Of a stretch of 64,000 nt of DNA, positions 16,134 through 25,935 are shown one piece after another; within the stretch, counting starts at the first letter, position 1; each line of letters starts with the position of its first letter. Source of the DNA: Halovulum marinum (GTDB taxonomy: Bacteria > Pseudomonadota > Alphaproteobacteria > Rhodobacterales > Rhodobacteraceae); the NCBI RefSeq assembly GCF_009697225.1, contig NZ_WIND01000020.1, forward strand, positions 1 through 64,000, in the 5' to 3' direction. The notes under the pieces were generated by a model. It saw nothing but the letters and a program-made list of their open reading frames with translations, was not told where the DNA came from and did not search any database. A program made the position numbers and the translations under genes.

Positions 16134-17024
16134 TCACGGCACCACCGCGACGTCGACGCTTTGCGCCGTGGACCGGCCGCCGGCGCCGCGGACGATGCCG
16201 CGCACGATGCCGCGCACCGGGGCGACGTCGTCATAGTCGCGCCCGTGGCCGATGGTGACGTAGTCGGCGCCGGCGGGCTGGTCGTTGGTCGGGTCGTACT
16301 CGATCCAGCCCATCTCGGCCCCGGCCCAGGCGCGCACCCAGGCGTGCATCGCGTCGGCCCCCGCCAGCCGGGGCCGGCCGGGCGGCGGGTAGGTGCGCAG
16401 GAACCCCGAGACATAGCCCGCCGGGATGCCGACGCCGCGCAGGCACCCGATCATGATGTGCGAGAAATCCTGGCACACCCCGTGCCGGGCGGCGAAGGCG
16501 TCCTGCGCCGGGGTGTCCACGTCGGTCGCCCCGGCGGCGAACTGCATCTCGGCGTGCAGCGCGCCGCCGATCGCCTGCACCGCCTCGAGCACGGTCATCC
16601 CCGGGCGCAGCCGGGCGCGGGCGAAGTCGGTGAACTCGGGCAGCACCGGGCCGCGCCGCGACGCCGCGGTGAAATGGTGCGGCGCGGCGGGCGACAGATC
16701 GCGCGCCGCCGCGATCTCGGACGGCAGTGCGCGCAGCGGCGGCGACAGGTCGAACTGCCCCGGCGGCGGCTGCCGCTCGGCCCGCAGCGCCAGCGACAGC
16801 GAGAACGACTGGATCGGCTGGTGCCAGGCGACGCAGCTCGTCGTGTTGTCGAAGAAGTCGGGAAAGTCGCGGCGCTCGGAGGGCAGCGGATCGACGGTCA
16901 GCTGGCGCGACAGGACGGTCTGCTCGCCGGCGATGTCGTTCGGCAGCAGCCGCAGCAGGTTGCGCGCGTGCATCACCGGCGCGGCGTAGCTGTAGTCGAT
17001 GCGCAGCGAGATGTCGTAGAGCAT
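16134..17024 (-). CDS. Transglutaminase-like cysteine protease family protein
   Basis: The 296-residue protein has the bacterial transglutaminase N-terminal beta domain (about 1-95) and a transglutaminase core with the triad visible: Cys in RHGVCQDF, His in DAMHAWV and Asp in EYDPTN. Family members are predicted peptidases or amide-exchange enzymes. It starts 5 nt after the stop of the ATP-grasp/alpha-E gene on the same strand, so the two are co-transcribed. The C-terminus contains GIVRGIVRG, a short duplication also seen in the DNA. This gene set recurs in many bacteria and is predicted to make or trim modified peptides. Confidence 0.9.
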   Translation of the reverse strand: MLYDISLRIDYSYAAPVMHARNLLRLLPNDIAGEQTVLSRQLTVDPLPSERRDFPDFFDNTTSCVAWHQPIQSFSLSLALRAERQPPPGQFDLSPPLRALPSEIAAARDLSPAAPHHFTAASRRGPVLPEFTDFARARLRPGMTVLEAVQAIGGALHAEMQFAAGATDVDTPAQDAFAARHGVCQDFSHIMIGCLRGVGIPAGYVSGFLRTYPPPGRPRLAGADAMHAWVRAWAGAEMGWIEYDPTNDQPAGADYVTIGHGRDYDDVAPVRGIVRGIVRGAGGRSTAQSVDVAVVP

Positions 17025-17028
17025 CAGC

Positions 17029-19446
17029 TCACCCCAGGTAGGCGGCGCTCAGCCGGTCCGAGATGGTGCCGAGCGCGCCGCGGATCCCGGCCAGCGCATC
17101 GACGGTGACGTCCTGCGGCCCGGCGATCTCGAGCCGGGTGCGCAGCGGCAGGATGGCGCGCAGCAGCTCGGCGGGGCGACCGCCGCGGCGCGCGTGCGGC
17201 AGCGCCTCGACCAGCCGCGCCAGGTGGGCGATCTGGAAATGCACCGAGCGCGGGTTGTCGGCGTCCAGCGCCAGCAGGTCGACCACGGTGTCGAACCCTG
17301 TTTCGAGCGCGAAACGTGCCCGGTGCGTGGTGACCGCGTCGGCCACCTCGAGCGCGATCTCGAACGAGCCCTCCGGCGCGTCGGGCACCGCGAAGGCCGA
17401 CAGCAGCGCGCACAGCCCGTCCGCCCGCTCCAGCGCGCGGCCGATCGACAGGAAGCGCCAGCCGTGGGTGCGGTACATGTTCTCGTGCACAATGCCGGAA
17501 AAGCCCGCGGTCTTGCGCAGCAGCACCCCCATCGCCGCGGCGGCGTCGTCGCCGGGCTGCACCGTCTCGCGCATGCCGCGCACGGTGCGCATCAGATCGC
17601 CCAGCGCCAGCCAGCCGTCGGTCGAGAACCGGTCGCGGACCTTCGCGGCGCTGTCGCGCGCGCCGGTCAGCCGCTCGGCCAGCGCCTCGGGGACCGGCTG
17701 GCCGAGGTCGAATTCCAGCGCGCCCAGGTATTGCGTCAGCAGCCACAGGCGCGGATCGTCGGGATTGCCGGTGGCGGCCAGCCGCAGGTGGTGCGCGCGG
17801 ATCAGGCGCACCGCGCCCTCGAACCGCTCGACGTAGCGGCCCAGCCAGAACAGGTTGTCGGCGGCGCGCGCGGGCAGCGCGCTTTGCCCGGCGGGGGAGC
17901 GCGGCCCCAGCACCGGCGGCGACGGCGGCGTCGCGTGCGCCGCCGCGTCCGACATGATCCACACGTCCGCGACCTTGCCGCCGCGCTGCATCGCCAGCGC
18001 CGTGGCGTCGCCCTCGGGGCCGATCCGGGCATAGCCGCCCTGCATGAAGGTCCAGCCCTGCGGCGTGCGCGCGGCGAACACCCGCACCACCATCGGGCAG
18101 GGCCGCAGCCGGCCGCCGTCCGGCCCGTCGACCCAGCTGGGCGTGGTCGACAGGGTCACCGCCTCCTGCCCGACCAGGCGCGGGCCCTGGTCCTCGACCC
18201 AGTCCGCGACCGAAGCCGGCCCGCCGCCGCGGAAGCTGCCGCCGAGCACGGTCCCGGCGTCCAGCTCGAACGGCAGTTCGGTGGCCAGTGCCGGGCCGAT
18301 CATCATCCGGCCGGCGTTCTCGCGCACGTGCGCGCGCTCGGCGGCGCCGCCGCACCACCAGGTGGCGATGTTGGGCAGCGACAGCTCCTGCCCGGTCAGC
18401 TGCTCGCAGATCCGCGGCAGGAAGGCCATCAGCGCGCGGGTTTCCAGGATCCCCGAGCCCAGCGCGTTGACCATCGCCACGCCGCCGGTGCGCACCGCGT
18501 CGACCAGCCCCGGCGTGCCGATGATCGAGCCCGGGTCCAGCTCCAGCGGGTCGGCGAAGCCGGCGTCGATCCGCCGCCACAGCACCCCCAGCGGCAGCGG
18601 CCCGTCGATGGTGCGCACCAGCACCTCGCCGTTCTCGACCAGCATGTCCTCGCCCTCGAGCAGCAGCATGCCGAGGAAGCGGGCGATGTAGGTGTGCTCG
18701 TAATAGGCGTCGTTGGCCGGCCCCGGCGTCAGGATGCCGAACCGGCGCGCCGTGCCCTCGGCGCGTCCGGCCAGCCCCTGCAGCGCGCCGCGGAACGCCT
18801 CGAAGAAGCCGGTCAGCCGGTGCGTGAAGTCGCGCGGGTAGGGCTCGGGAAAGATCCGCCGGCTGGCGATCCGGTTCTCCAGCGCGAAACCCGCCCCCGA
18901 GGGCGCCTGCGCGCGGTCGCCCAGCACCAGCCAGCTGCCGTCCGGAGAGCGGCCGATCTCGAACGCGAGGAAGTGCAGGAAATGCCCGCCACGCGGCTGC
19001 ACGCCCACCAGCGGGCGCAGCCACTGCGGGTTGCCGGCGATCAGCCCGGCCGGAAGATGCCCGTCGGCGACCAGCCGGTTGCGGCCGTAGATGTCGGCCA
19101 TCACCCGCTCCAGCAGGTCGGCGCGCTGCGACAGGCCGCGGCAGATGGTCTGCCATTCGTCCTCGTGCAGCACCACCGGGATGTGGCTGAGCGGCCAGTC
19201 GCGTTCCTGCAGCGGATCGCTGGTGTAGTGCCGGAAGTAGACGCCGGCGTCGCGCAGGTAGCGGTCGCCGCGGTCGAACCGGCCGCGGAGCTGTTCGGGC
19301 GGCATCGATCCGAGCCAGTCGAGGAACGGCCGCCAGACCGGCCGCATCCGGCCGCCGGGACCGAGCATCTCGTCCGCCACCCCCGGCGCCGGCCGGTAGT
19401 CGGTCAGCATCGGATGATCGCCGGCCGGGCGCGCCTGCTGTCCCAT
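17029..19446 (-). CDS. Circularly permuted ATP-grasp ligase fused to an alpha-E domain
   Basis: The 805-residue protein joins two parts that are usually separate genes. Residues about 1-480 are a circularly permuted type 2 ATP-grasp protein (YFRHYTSDPLQERDWPLSHI, LTPGPANDAYYEHTYIAR, MVNALGSGILETRALMAFLP). Residues about 500-805 are an alpha-E (DUF403) domain, starting ARAADNLFWLGRYVERFEGA. ATP-grasp amidoligases form peptide-like bonds using ATP; alpha-E domains are helical partners found only beside them. The gene sits between two transglutaminase-like genes in a tight operon (gaps 4 and 18 nt). No frameshift is needed, so the fusion is real in this sequence. Confidence 0.92.
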   Translation of the reverse strand: MGQQARPAGDHPMLTDYRPAPGVADEMLGPGGRMRPVWRPFLDWLGSMPPEQLRGRFDRGDRYLRDAGVYFRHYTSDPLQERDWPLSHIPVVLHEDEWQTICRGLSQRADLLERVMADIYGRNRLVADGHLPAGLIAGNPQWLRPLVGVQPRGGHFLHFLAFEIGRSPDGSWLVLGDRAQAPSGAGFALENRIASRRIFPEPYPRDFTHRLTGFFEAFRGALQGLAGRAEGTARRFGILTPGPANDAYYEHTYIARFLGMLLLEGEDMLVENGEVLVRTIDGPLPLGVLWRRIDAGFADPLELDPGSIIGTPGLVDAVRTGGVAMVNALGSGILETRALMAFLPRICEQLTGQELSLPNIATWWCGGAAERAHVRENAGRMMIGPALATELPFELDAGTVLGGSFRGGGPASVADWVEDQGPRLVGQEAVTLSTTPSWVDGPDGGRLRPCPMVVRVFAARTPQGWTFMQGGYARIGPEGDATALAMQRGGKVADVWIMSDAAAHATPPSPPVLGPRSPAGQSALPARAADNLFWLGRYVERFEGAVRLIRAHHLRLAATGNPDDPRLWLLTQYLGALEFDLGQPVPEALAERLTGARDSAAKVRDRFSTDGWLALGDLMRTVRGMRETVQPGDDAAAAMGVLLRKTAGFSGIVHENMYRTHGWRFLSIGRALERADGLCALLSAFAVPDAPEGSFEIALEVADAVTTHRARFALETGFDTVVDLLALDADNPRSVHFQIAHLARLVEALPHARRGGRPAELLRAILPLRTRLEIAGPQDVTVDALAGIRGALGTISDRLSAAYLG

Positions 19447-19464
19447 CGCGGTCCCCGGCCCGGC

Positions 19465-22400
19465 TCAGCCCGGCCCGGCGGGCCGGCGCAGGTCCAGAGT
19501 CGTCGGGAACTCGGGGTGCGGGGTTTCGGGGACCGGACGGTACGGGCCGGGGGTGTGGCCGTGCGGCTCGAACCGGGTCAGGCGGCGGGCCTCGGCCTCG
19601 TAGCCGTTGACCGGGAAGGTGTCGTAGCTGCGCCCGCCGGGGTGCGCCACGTGATAGGTGCAGCCGCCGATCGCCAGCCCGCTCCAGTCGTCGTGGATGT
19701 CGAACACCAGCGGCGCGTTCACCGGCAGCGCCGGGTGCAGCGCCTCGTGCGGCTGCCAGGCCTTGAACCGGACCCCGCCCACCGCCACGCCCGAGGTCTG
19801 CGTGCGCGCCAGCGGCACCGGCCGGCGGTTGCACATCACCCGGTAGCGGTCCTGGTGCAGCGTGCTCAGCCGCACCTGCAGCCGCTCGACCGAGCTGTCG
19901 GTGTAGCGCACCGTGCCGCCGATGGCGCCGGTCTCGCCCAGCACATGCCACGGCTCCAGCGCCTGGCGGATCTCCAGGTGGACGTCACCGGCCTCGACCT
20001 GGCCGCAGAACGGAAACCGGAACTCGGCCTGCGCCTCGAACCACGCCGGGTCGAAGTCGTAGCCGTGCCGGCGCAGGTCGGCCAGCAGGTCCAGCAGGTC
20101 CTGCCACAGGAAGTGCGGCAGCATGAACCGGTCGTGCAGCACCGTGCCCCAGCGCACCGGCCGGCCCTCGACCGGGGTTTTCCAGCAGCGGGCGATGATC
20201 GCGCGCAGCAGCAGTTGCTGGGCCAGCGACATGCGCGGGTGCGGCGGCATCTCGAAGCCGCGGAACTCGACCAGGCCCAGCCGGCCGGTCGGCCCGTCGG
20301 GCGAGAACAGCTTGTCGATGCAGATCTCGGCGCGGTGGGTGTTGCCGGTCACGTCGGTCAGCATGTTGCGCAGCAGCCGGTCCACCAGCCACGGCGGCGG
20401 CGGCGCCCCGTCGCCGGGCGGGGTGATCTGCGCCAGCGCGATCTCCAGCTCGTACAGCGTGTCGTGCCGCGCCTCGTCGATGCGCGGGGCCTGGCTGGTC
20501 GGGCCGATGAACAGCCCGGCGAACAGGTAGCTGAGCGCCGGGTGCCGCTGCCAGATCAGGATCAGCGACTTCAGCAGGTCGGGCCGCCGCAGGAACGGCG
20601 AGTCCGCCGGCGTCGCGCCGCCGACGACGACGTGGTTGCCGCCGCCGGTGCCGGTGTGGCGGCCGTCGATCATGAACTTGTCGGCGCCCAGCCGCGACTG
20701 CCGCGCCTCGTCGTACACCGCCTCGGTGGTGGCGACGCAGTCGTCCCAGTCGTGGGCCGGGTGGATGTTGACCTCGATCACGCCGGGGTCGGGGGCGACG
20801 CGGATCACGTTCAGCCGCGGGTCCTCGGGCGGGGCATAGCCCTCGACATGGATCGGCAGCCCCAGTTCCGCGGCGGTATCCTCGGCCGCGGCGATGATCT
20901 CGAGATAGTCCTCGAGCGCGTCGCAGGGCGGCATGAACAGGCACAGCCGGCCGTCGCGCGGCTCGATCGCCAGCGCGGTGCGGACCACGGTTTCGTCGCG
21001 GTCCTCGCCGCTGCCGGCAGGCTCCTGCGGGACATAGGCCTGCCGCCGGGTCGCCTGCTGGCCAAGCTGCACCGGCTGGGTATGGCCCGGCGTGGTCTCG
21101 GGGACGTGCGCGGTCTCGCGCGCGCGGCGCTCGGCGATCGCGGCGTGGAATTCGGGCAGCGGGCCGCGCTCGACGCCCGGATCGGCGGGGAAGGAGTAGG
21201 GATATTTCGCGGGCGGCACATGGGGCAGCGCCTCCAGCGGCAGACGGAAGCCGACCGGGCTGTCGCCGGGGACCAGGTACAGCCGGCCGCGGCGCGGACG
21301 CCACATCTCGGACCGCCACTTCGGGGTGTCGGCCTTCGCCTGCCAGCGCTGGATCGGCAGGGCATAGCCCGCCGGCTCGGTCAGGCCGCGGTCGAACACG
21401 CGGGCATAGCGCGCGCGGTCCTCGGGGTTCTTCAGCTTCGGGTTGTCGGGCGTCACGTTCGGCGGCAGGTTCGCCTCCTTCAGGATCCACTCGGCCGGAT
21501 CCTCGTAGGTGGGCTGGGCGAAGTCCGGGTCCAGCCCCAGCGCCTGCGCCATGCCGCGCATGAACGCCCCGGCCTCGTCCGCGCCGGCGGGGGCGGGCTG
21601 GTCCTCCTGCGCGATCAGGTCGGGGTTCTTCCACACCGGCTGGCCGTCGCGCCGCCAGTACAGCGAGAAGGTCCAGCGCGGCAGGCTTTCGCCCGGATAC
21701 CACTTGCCCTGGCCGTAGTGCAGGAAGCCGCCGGGCGCGAAGCGCGTCTGCAGCCGCCGGATCAGCGTGTCGGCCAGCGCCCGCTTCTGCGGCCCGACCG
21801 CCGAGCTGTTCCATTCGTCGCTCTCGAAATCGTCGACCGAGACGAACGTCGGCTCGCCGCCCATGGTCAGCCGCACGTCGCCGGTCTCCAGGTCGTCGTC
21901 GACCGTGCGACCGAGCGCGTTCAGCCGGTCCCACGCCTCGTCCGAGAACGGCCGGGTGATCCGCGGATGTTCGGCCACGCGGGTCACGCGCATGTCGAAG
22001 TCGAACGAGATCCCGGTGTCGGCCGCGCCCGAGAAGCCGCCGGCGATCGGCGCGGCATTGCGGTAGTGCGGGGTGGCGGCCAGCGGGATGTGGCTTTCGC
22101 CGGTCAGCAGCCCCGAGGTCGGGTCCAGCCCGACCCAGCCGGCGCCGGGCAGGAACACCTCGCACCAGGCGTGCAGGTCGGTGAAGTCCGTGTCGGTGCC
22201 CGAGGGTCCGTCGAGCGCGGCGATGTCCGGCTTCAGCTGGATCAGGTAGCCCGAGACGAAGCGCGCGGCGAAGCCCAGGTGCCGCAGCGTCTGCACCAGC
22301 AGCCAGCTGGAATCGCGGCACGAGCCCGAGCCGGCGCGCAGCGTCTCGTCCGGGGTCTGCACGCCCGGCTCCATCCGGATCAGATAGTCGACCCGGTCCG

Positions 22401-22857
22401 CGACATGGCGGTTCAGCGCCACCAGGAAATCGACGGTGCCGGTTTCGGCGAAGTCGATCCCGCCGACGAACTTCGCCAGCAGCGGCCCTTCCGGCTCGGG
22501 GGTGCGGTAGATCGACAGATCGTCGCGCAGGTCTTCGGGGTAGTCGAACGGCCAGTGCTCGGCGCTTTCCTCGACGAAGAAGTCGAACGGGTTGTAGACG
22601 GTCATGTCGGCGACCAGGTCGACCTCGATCTTCAGTTCCTTCACCGGTTCGGCAAAGACGAAGCGCGCCAGCCAGTTGCCGTAGGGATCCTGCTGGTGGT
22701 TCACGAAGTGCCCGCCCGGCGAGACCTTGAGCGAATGCGAGATCACCCGGGTCCGCGAATGCGGCGCCGGCCGCAGCCGGATCACGTGCGGGCCCAGCGC
22801 AACCGGCCGGTCGTAGGTGTATCTGGTCAGGTGATAGATGCTGGAATGGATCGCCAT
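19465..22857 (-). CDS. Transglutaminase-like protein with DUF2126 domain
   Basis: The 1130-residue protein starts with a transglutaminase module (about 1-290): N-terminal beta domain, then Cys in [12 protein letters not shown], His in DLHAWCEVF and Asp in [10 protein letters not shown] long DUF2126 region (about 300-1120) follows, related to glutamate-cysteine ligase/glutamine-synthetase-like folds. Length is normal for the family. It is the first gene of the minus-strand operon and faces the GntR-Ldh fusion gene across a 255-bp gap. Together the operon is predicted to build and process a short peptide or peptide tag; the product is unknown. Confidence 0.93.
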   Translation of the reverse strand: MAIHSSIYHLTRYTYDRPVALGPHVIRLRPAPHSRTRVISHSLKVSPGGHFVNHQQDPYGNWLARFVFAEPVKELKIEVDLVADMTVYNPFDFFVEESAEHWPFDYPEDLRDDLSIYRTPEPEGPLLAKFVGGIDFAETGTVDFLVALNRHVADRVDYLIRMEPGVQTPDETLRAGSGSCRDSSWLLVQTLRHLGFAARFVSGYLIQLKPDIAALDGPSGTDTDFTDLHAWCEVFLPGAGWVGLDPTSGLLTGESHIPLAATPHYRNAAPIAGGFSGAADTGISFDFDMRVTRVAEHPRITRPFSDEAWDRLNALGRTVDDDLETGDVRLTMGGEPTFVSVDDFESDEWNSSAVGPQKRALADTLIRRLQTRFAPGGFLHYGQGKWYPGESLPRWTFSLYWRRDGQPVWKNPDLIAQEDQPAPAGADEAGAFMRGMAQALGLDPDFAQPTYEDPAEWILKEANLPPNVTPDNPKLKNPEDRARYARVFDRGLTEPAGYALPIQRWQAKADTPKWRSEMWRPRRGRLYLVPGDSPVGFRLPLEALPHVPPAKYPYSFPADPGVERGPLPEFHAAIAERRARETAHVPETTPGHTQPVQLGQQATRRQAYVPQEPAGSGEDRDETVVRTALAIEPRDGRLCLFMPPCDALEDYLEIIAAAEDTAAELGLPIHVEGYAPPEDPRLNVIRVAPDPGVIEVNIHPAHDWDDCVATTEAVYDEARQSRLGADKFMIDGRHTGTGGGNHVVVGGATPADSPFLRRPDLLKSLILIWQRHPALSYLFAGLFIGPTSQAPRIDEARHDTLYELEIALAQITPPGDGAPPPPWLVDRLLRNMLTDVTGNTHRAEICIDKLFSPDGPTGRLGLVEFRGFEMPPHPRMSLAQQLLLRAIIARCWKTPVEGRPVRWGTVLHDRFMLPHFLWQDLLDLLADLRRHGYDFDPAWFEAQAEFRFPFCGQVEAGDVHLEIRQALEPWHVLGETGAIGGTVRYTDSSVERLQVRLSTLHQDRYRVMCNRRPVPLARTQTSGVAVGGVRFKAWQPHEALHPALPVNAPLVFDIHDDWSGLAIGGCTYHVAHPGGRSYDTFPVNGYEAEARRLTRFEPHGHTPGPYRPVPETPHPEFPTTLDLRRPAGPG

Positions 22858-23048
22858 CGACGCCGTCCTTCACGCCCGCCCATGATCGCCGGAGCGCCAG
22901 GCCGATTGCACCGCAGGTGGTTCATCGAGCGTTGCACGGCGGTCGACCGCTTCGCAAGCGCGGCATGGCGCCGGCGCGGGGCGGTCCGGCGCGTTCCGGG
23001 GCTGGGCGGGGGCCGGCTGCGGGCCGTGCGGGCCGCAGCAGATCGCGT

Positions 23049-23076
23049 TTGACGTCTGTGATATATAATATACAGT
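23049..23076 (+). promoter_or_regulatory. Promoter and GntR-type operator of the fused regulator-dehydrogenase gene
   Basis: An AT-rich island in GC-rich DNA holds TTGACG (23049-23054), a 16-bp spacer and TACAGT (23071-23076). Overlapping it is the inverted repeat CTGT-N12-ACAG (23056-23075) with a TATATAATAT centre. Its position over the -10 region suggests autorepression by the GntR half of the protein encoded 37 bp downstream. Confidence 0.5.
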
Positions 23077-23112
23077 CCGCCCCTCAGGGAGAAATGGGAC
23101 CATGTCGACCGC

Positions 23113-24858
23113 ATGACGAGCGAACCGGACACGCGCCGCGGCATGCCGCAGAAACTTTCAGATCGGGCGCGCGAGCAGATCCGCGCGCGGATCATCGCCG
23201 GCGATCTGCCGCTGGGCTCGGTGCTGCGCGAGACCGAGCTGGCGGACGCGCTGGGGATGAGCAAGATCCCGGTCCGCGAGGCGCTGGTGCAGCTGGAGCG
23301 TGAGGGAATGATCTCGATGTCGCCGAACCGCAGCGCGCGGGTCTTCGACATGAGCCCCGACGACATCCGCAGCCTGGGCGAGATGCGCGAGTTGCTGGAG
23401 GCCGAGGCGCTGCGGCTGGTGCTCGACCGCGACGGCCGCACCCTGGCCGCGGACCTGACCGCGATTGTCGAGCGGATGCGCACGGCGCTGAAATCGGGCG
23501 ATGCGCGGGTCTACAAGGAACTGGACAACGCCTTTCACCACGCGATCTTCGCGCACTGCGGCAACGCCTATCTGGAGAAGACGTTCCAGATGCTGGCGTT
23601 CCGGGTGCAGGCGTTGCGCAACCGGCTGTCGCTGGACATGAAGCTGAACGACCGGTCCTTCGCCGAGCACGAGGCGCTGGTCCGCCATGTGGCGACGCAG
23701 GACGCCGAGGCGGCGCTGAAACTGTTGCGCGACCACATCCGCGACACCACGCAGAACTACCTGGCGCAGGCCGGGGCGCGGCCCGCCGCGCGGCCGCCGA
23801 GCCGGGTCCGGATCGAGCAGATGGAGCGCTTCGCGCTGGCGGCACTGGCGGCGGCCGGCGCCGATGCCGACACCGCGGCGGCGGTGGTCAAGGCGCTGAG
23901 CCACGCCTCGGTGCACGGCGTCGACACCCACGGCTACCGCCTGCTGCCGCACTACCTCGAGGGGCTGCGGCGCGGGCGGCTGAACCCGCGGCCCGAGATC
24001 CGGCTGCTGCGCGAAAGCAGCGGCGCCGCGCTGCTGGACGGCGACGACGGCCACGGCGCCCGCGCCACCTATGCCGCGGCGGCGCACGCGATCCGCCTGG
24101 CGCAGGCCGGCGGCGCCGGCGCGGTGGCAATCCGCGGCTCGTCGCATTTCGGTGCCGCCGGCGCCTATGCGGTCGAGATCGCGCGGGCCGGCATGGTCGG
24201 GTTCTGCTTCTGCAACTCGGACGCCTTCGTGCGCCTGCACGGCGGCGCGCAGCCGTTCCACGGCACCAACCCGATCGCGATGGCGGGCCCGGCCGGCGCC
24301 GACGAGGAGCCCTGGCTGTTCGACATGGCGACCAGCGCGATCCCGTTCAACAAGGTGCAGCTCAGCCGCGCGCTGGGGATCGTGCTGCCGCTGGACACGG
24401 CGTCGAACGCCTCGGGCGTGAACGTCACCGACCCGGATGAGGCGCGGATGCTGGCGCCGCTGGGCGGCGGGTTCGGCTACAAGGGCGCCGGGCTGGCCGG
24501 CATCTCCGAGATCCTGTCGGCGGCGCTGCCCGGCGCGCCGCTCAGCCACGAGCTGCCGCCGATGATCTCGGACGACATGGAAACGCCGCGCCGCCTGGGC
24601 GCCTTCGTGCTGGCGCTGGACCCGGCGGCGTTCGCCGGGCTCGACATCTTTACCGAGACGTTGCGGCGCTATCGCGATACCATCCGCGCCTCGGCCACCG
24701 CGCCCGGGGCGACGGTGATGGCCGCCGGCGACCGCGAATGGGAAGAGGCGCGGCGCCGCCGCGCGTCCGGCATCCTGCTGGACATGACCGCAGTCGAGGC
24801 GCTGGCGCGCTTCGGCGAGGAAACCGGGATCCCGCCGCTCGAGCTGGCGGAAACCTGA
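23113..24858 (+). CDS. GntR/FCD regulator fused to Ldh2-family dehydrogenase
   Basis: The 581-residue protein carries a GntR winged helix (about 15-78, ELADALGMSKIPVREALVQL), an FCD ligand-binding domain (about 85-215), a short Ala/Pro/Arg linker (about 217-230) and a full Ldh2-type oxidoreductase (about 232-581). The dehydrogenase shows GVDTHG with catalytic H273, GSSHFGAAGAYA, PFHGTNPIA and PLGGGFGYKGAGLAGISEIL. Ldh2 enzymes reduce or oxidise 2-keto/2-hydroxy acids (malate, sulfolactate, 2,3-diketogulonate) with NAD(P). Both halves are usually separate genes beside TRAP transporters. No stop or frameshift separates them. The start at 23113 lacks a clear ribosome binding site; an ATG 30 bp later is an alternative. 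Confidence 0.88.
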   Translation: MTSEPDTRRGMPQKLSDRAREQIRARIIAGDLPLGSVLRETELADALGMSKIPVREALVQLEREGMISMSPNRSARVFDMSPDDIRSLGEMRELLEAEALRLVLDRDGRTLAADLTAIVERMRTALKSGDARVYKELDNAFHHAIFAHCGNAYLEKTFQMLAFRVQALRNRLSLDMKLNDRSFAEHEALVRHVATQDAEAALKLLRDHIRDTTQNYLAQAGARPAARPPSRVRIEQMERFALAALAAAGADADTAAAVVKALSHASVHGVDTHGYRLLPHYLEGLRRGRLNPRPEIRLLRESSGAALLDGDDGHGARATYAAAAHAIRLAQAGGAGAVAIRGSSHFGAAGAYAVEIARAGMVGFCFCNSDAFVRLHGGAQPFHGTNPIAMAGPAGADEEPWLFDMATSAIPFNKVQLSRALGIVLPLDTASNASGVNVTDPDEARMLAPLGGGFGYKGAGLAGISEILSAALPGAPLSHELPPMISDDMETPRRLGAFVLALDPAAFAGLDIFTETLRRYRDTIRASATAPGATVMAAGDREWEEARRRRASGILLDMTAVEALARFGEETGIPPLELAET

Positions 24859-24882
24859 ACGCAATCACGGAGGGAGGAAAAC

Positions 24883-25875
24883 ATGATCCGGATGACCAGA
24901 AACATTGCCCGCGTCACCACCGCGCTCGCGGCGCTGAGCGTTGCCGCACCGGCAATGGCGCAGGACGCCGAGCGGGTGCTGAAATGGGCGCATGTCTACG
25001 AGGCCAGCGAGCCCTACCACACCTGCGCCGTCGCCGCGAACGACGCGCTGATGGCCGCCACCGAAAACCGGCTGGGCATCGAGGTGTTCCCGGCCTCGAC
25101 CCTGGGCAAGGAGACCGACATCAACGAGGGCCTCGGGCTGGGAACGGTCGACATCATCTACACCGGGCAGCTGTTCGCCGGCCGCGCCTACGGGCCGATC
25201 GCCATCGGCGGCGCGCCGTTCATGTTCCGCGACTACGAGCACTGGGACCAGTTCCGCAACTCGGACCTGTTCGCCGAACTGGCGCAGGGCTACAAGGACG
25301 CCACCGGCAACCACATCGAATCGATGACCTACTACGGCGAGCGGCACGTGACGTCGAACAAGCCGATCACGCAGCCCGCGGACATGGACGGGCTGAAGAT
25401 CCGCGTGCCGAACGCGCCGCTCTACATGATGTTCCCGCGCGCGGTCGGCGCCAACCCGACCCCGATCGCCTTCGCCGAGGTCTACCTGGCGCTGCAGCAG
25501 GGCACCGTCGACGCGCAGGAAAACCCGCTGCCGACGATCCAGGCGAAGAAGTTCTACGAGGTGCAGTCGGACATCAACCTGACCGGCCACATCACCGACG
25601 CACTGCTGACCATCGTCGGCGGTCCGGCCTGGGGCAGCCTCGACGAGGCCGACCAGCAGGCGCTGTCGCAGGTCCTGGACGATGCCGCGGTCTGCGCCAC
25701 CGACCAGATCATCGCCGCCGAGAACGAGCTGAAGGAATGGTTCCGGGGCGAGGGCGTCAACGTCAACGAGGTCGACCGCGGCCCCTTCATCGAGGCGGTG
25801 AAGGAGATGCACAACGGCGAAATGGCCAGCTGGGACCAGGAGACCTACGACCGTCTCCAGGCCATCGGCCAGTAA
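24883..25875 (+). CDS. dctP: TRAP transporter substrate-binding protein (DctP)
   Basis: The 330-residue precursor has a signal peptide (cleavage about residue 26, AMA/QDA) and a DctP fold with the ligand-contacting arginine in LKIRVPNAP and the NPTPIAFAEVYLALQQGTVD motif. It delivers a carboxylated substrate to the membrane subunits. GGAGGGAGG lies before the ATG. It follows the regulator-dehydrogenase fusion by 24 nt, so substrate is likely what that enzyme handles: a 2-hydroxy or 2-keto acid or sugar acid. It is clearly distinct from the TeaA-like protein at 11212. Confidence 0.93.
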   Translation: MIRMTRNIARVTTALAALSVAAPAMAQDAERVLKWAHVYEASEPYHTCAVAANDALMAATENRLGIEVFPASTLGKETDINEGLGLGTVDIIYTGQLFAGRAYGPIAIGGAPFMFRDYEHWDQFRNSDLFAELAQGYKDATGNHIESMTYYGERHVTSNKPITQPADMDGLKIRVPNAPLYMMFPRAVGANPTPIAFAEVYLALQQGTVDAQENPLPTIQAKKFYEVQSDINLTGHITDALLTIVGGPAWGSLDEADQQALSQVLDDAAVCATDQIIAAENELKEWFRGEGVNVNEVDRGPFIEAVKEMHNGEMASWDQETYDRLQAIGQ

Positions 25876-25887
25876 GGGTGCGACCGT

Positions 25888-25917
25888 CCGGGGCGGGGGC
25901 GCAGGCCCTTGCCCCGG
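25888..25917 (+). terminator. Intra-operon hairpin after the second TRAP binding-protein gene
   Basis: CCGGGGC (25888-25894) pairs with GCCCCGG (25911-25917), with further G/C pairing possible inside the loop. It lies 12 nt after the binding-protein stop and 18 nt before the small permease ATG, the same place as the hairpin in the TeaABCD-like operon. Confidence 0.5.
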
Positions 25918-25935
25918 CGCTGACAGGATGCGCGC

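Noticed and set aside
17194-23052. Very long plus-strand open frame
   Set aside because: It is antisense to four well-supported minus-strand genes and is His/Arg/Gln-rich, the typical shadow of high-GC third positions.
23113-24858. Two separate genes (gntR and ldh) instead of a fusion
   Set aside because: No stop codon, frameshift or internal ribosome binding site with a start is visible at the junction; kept as one gene.
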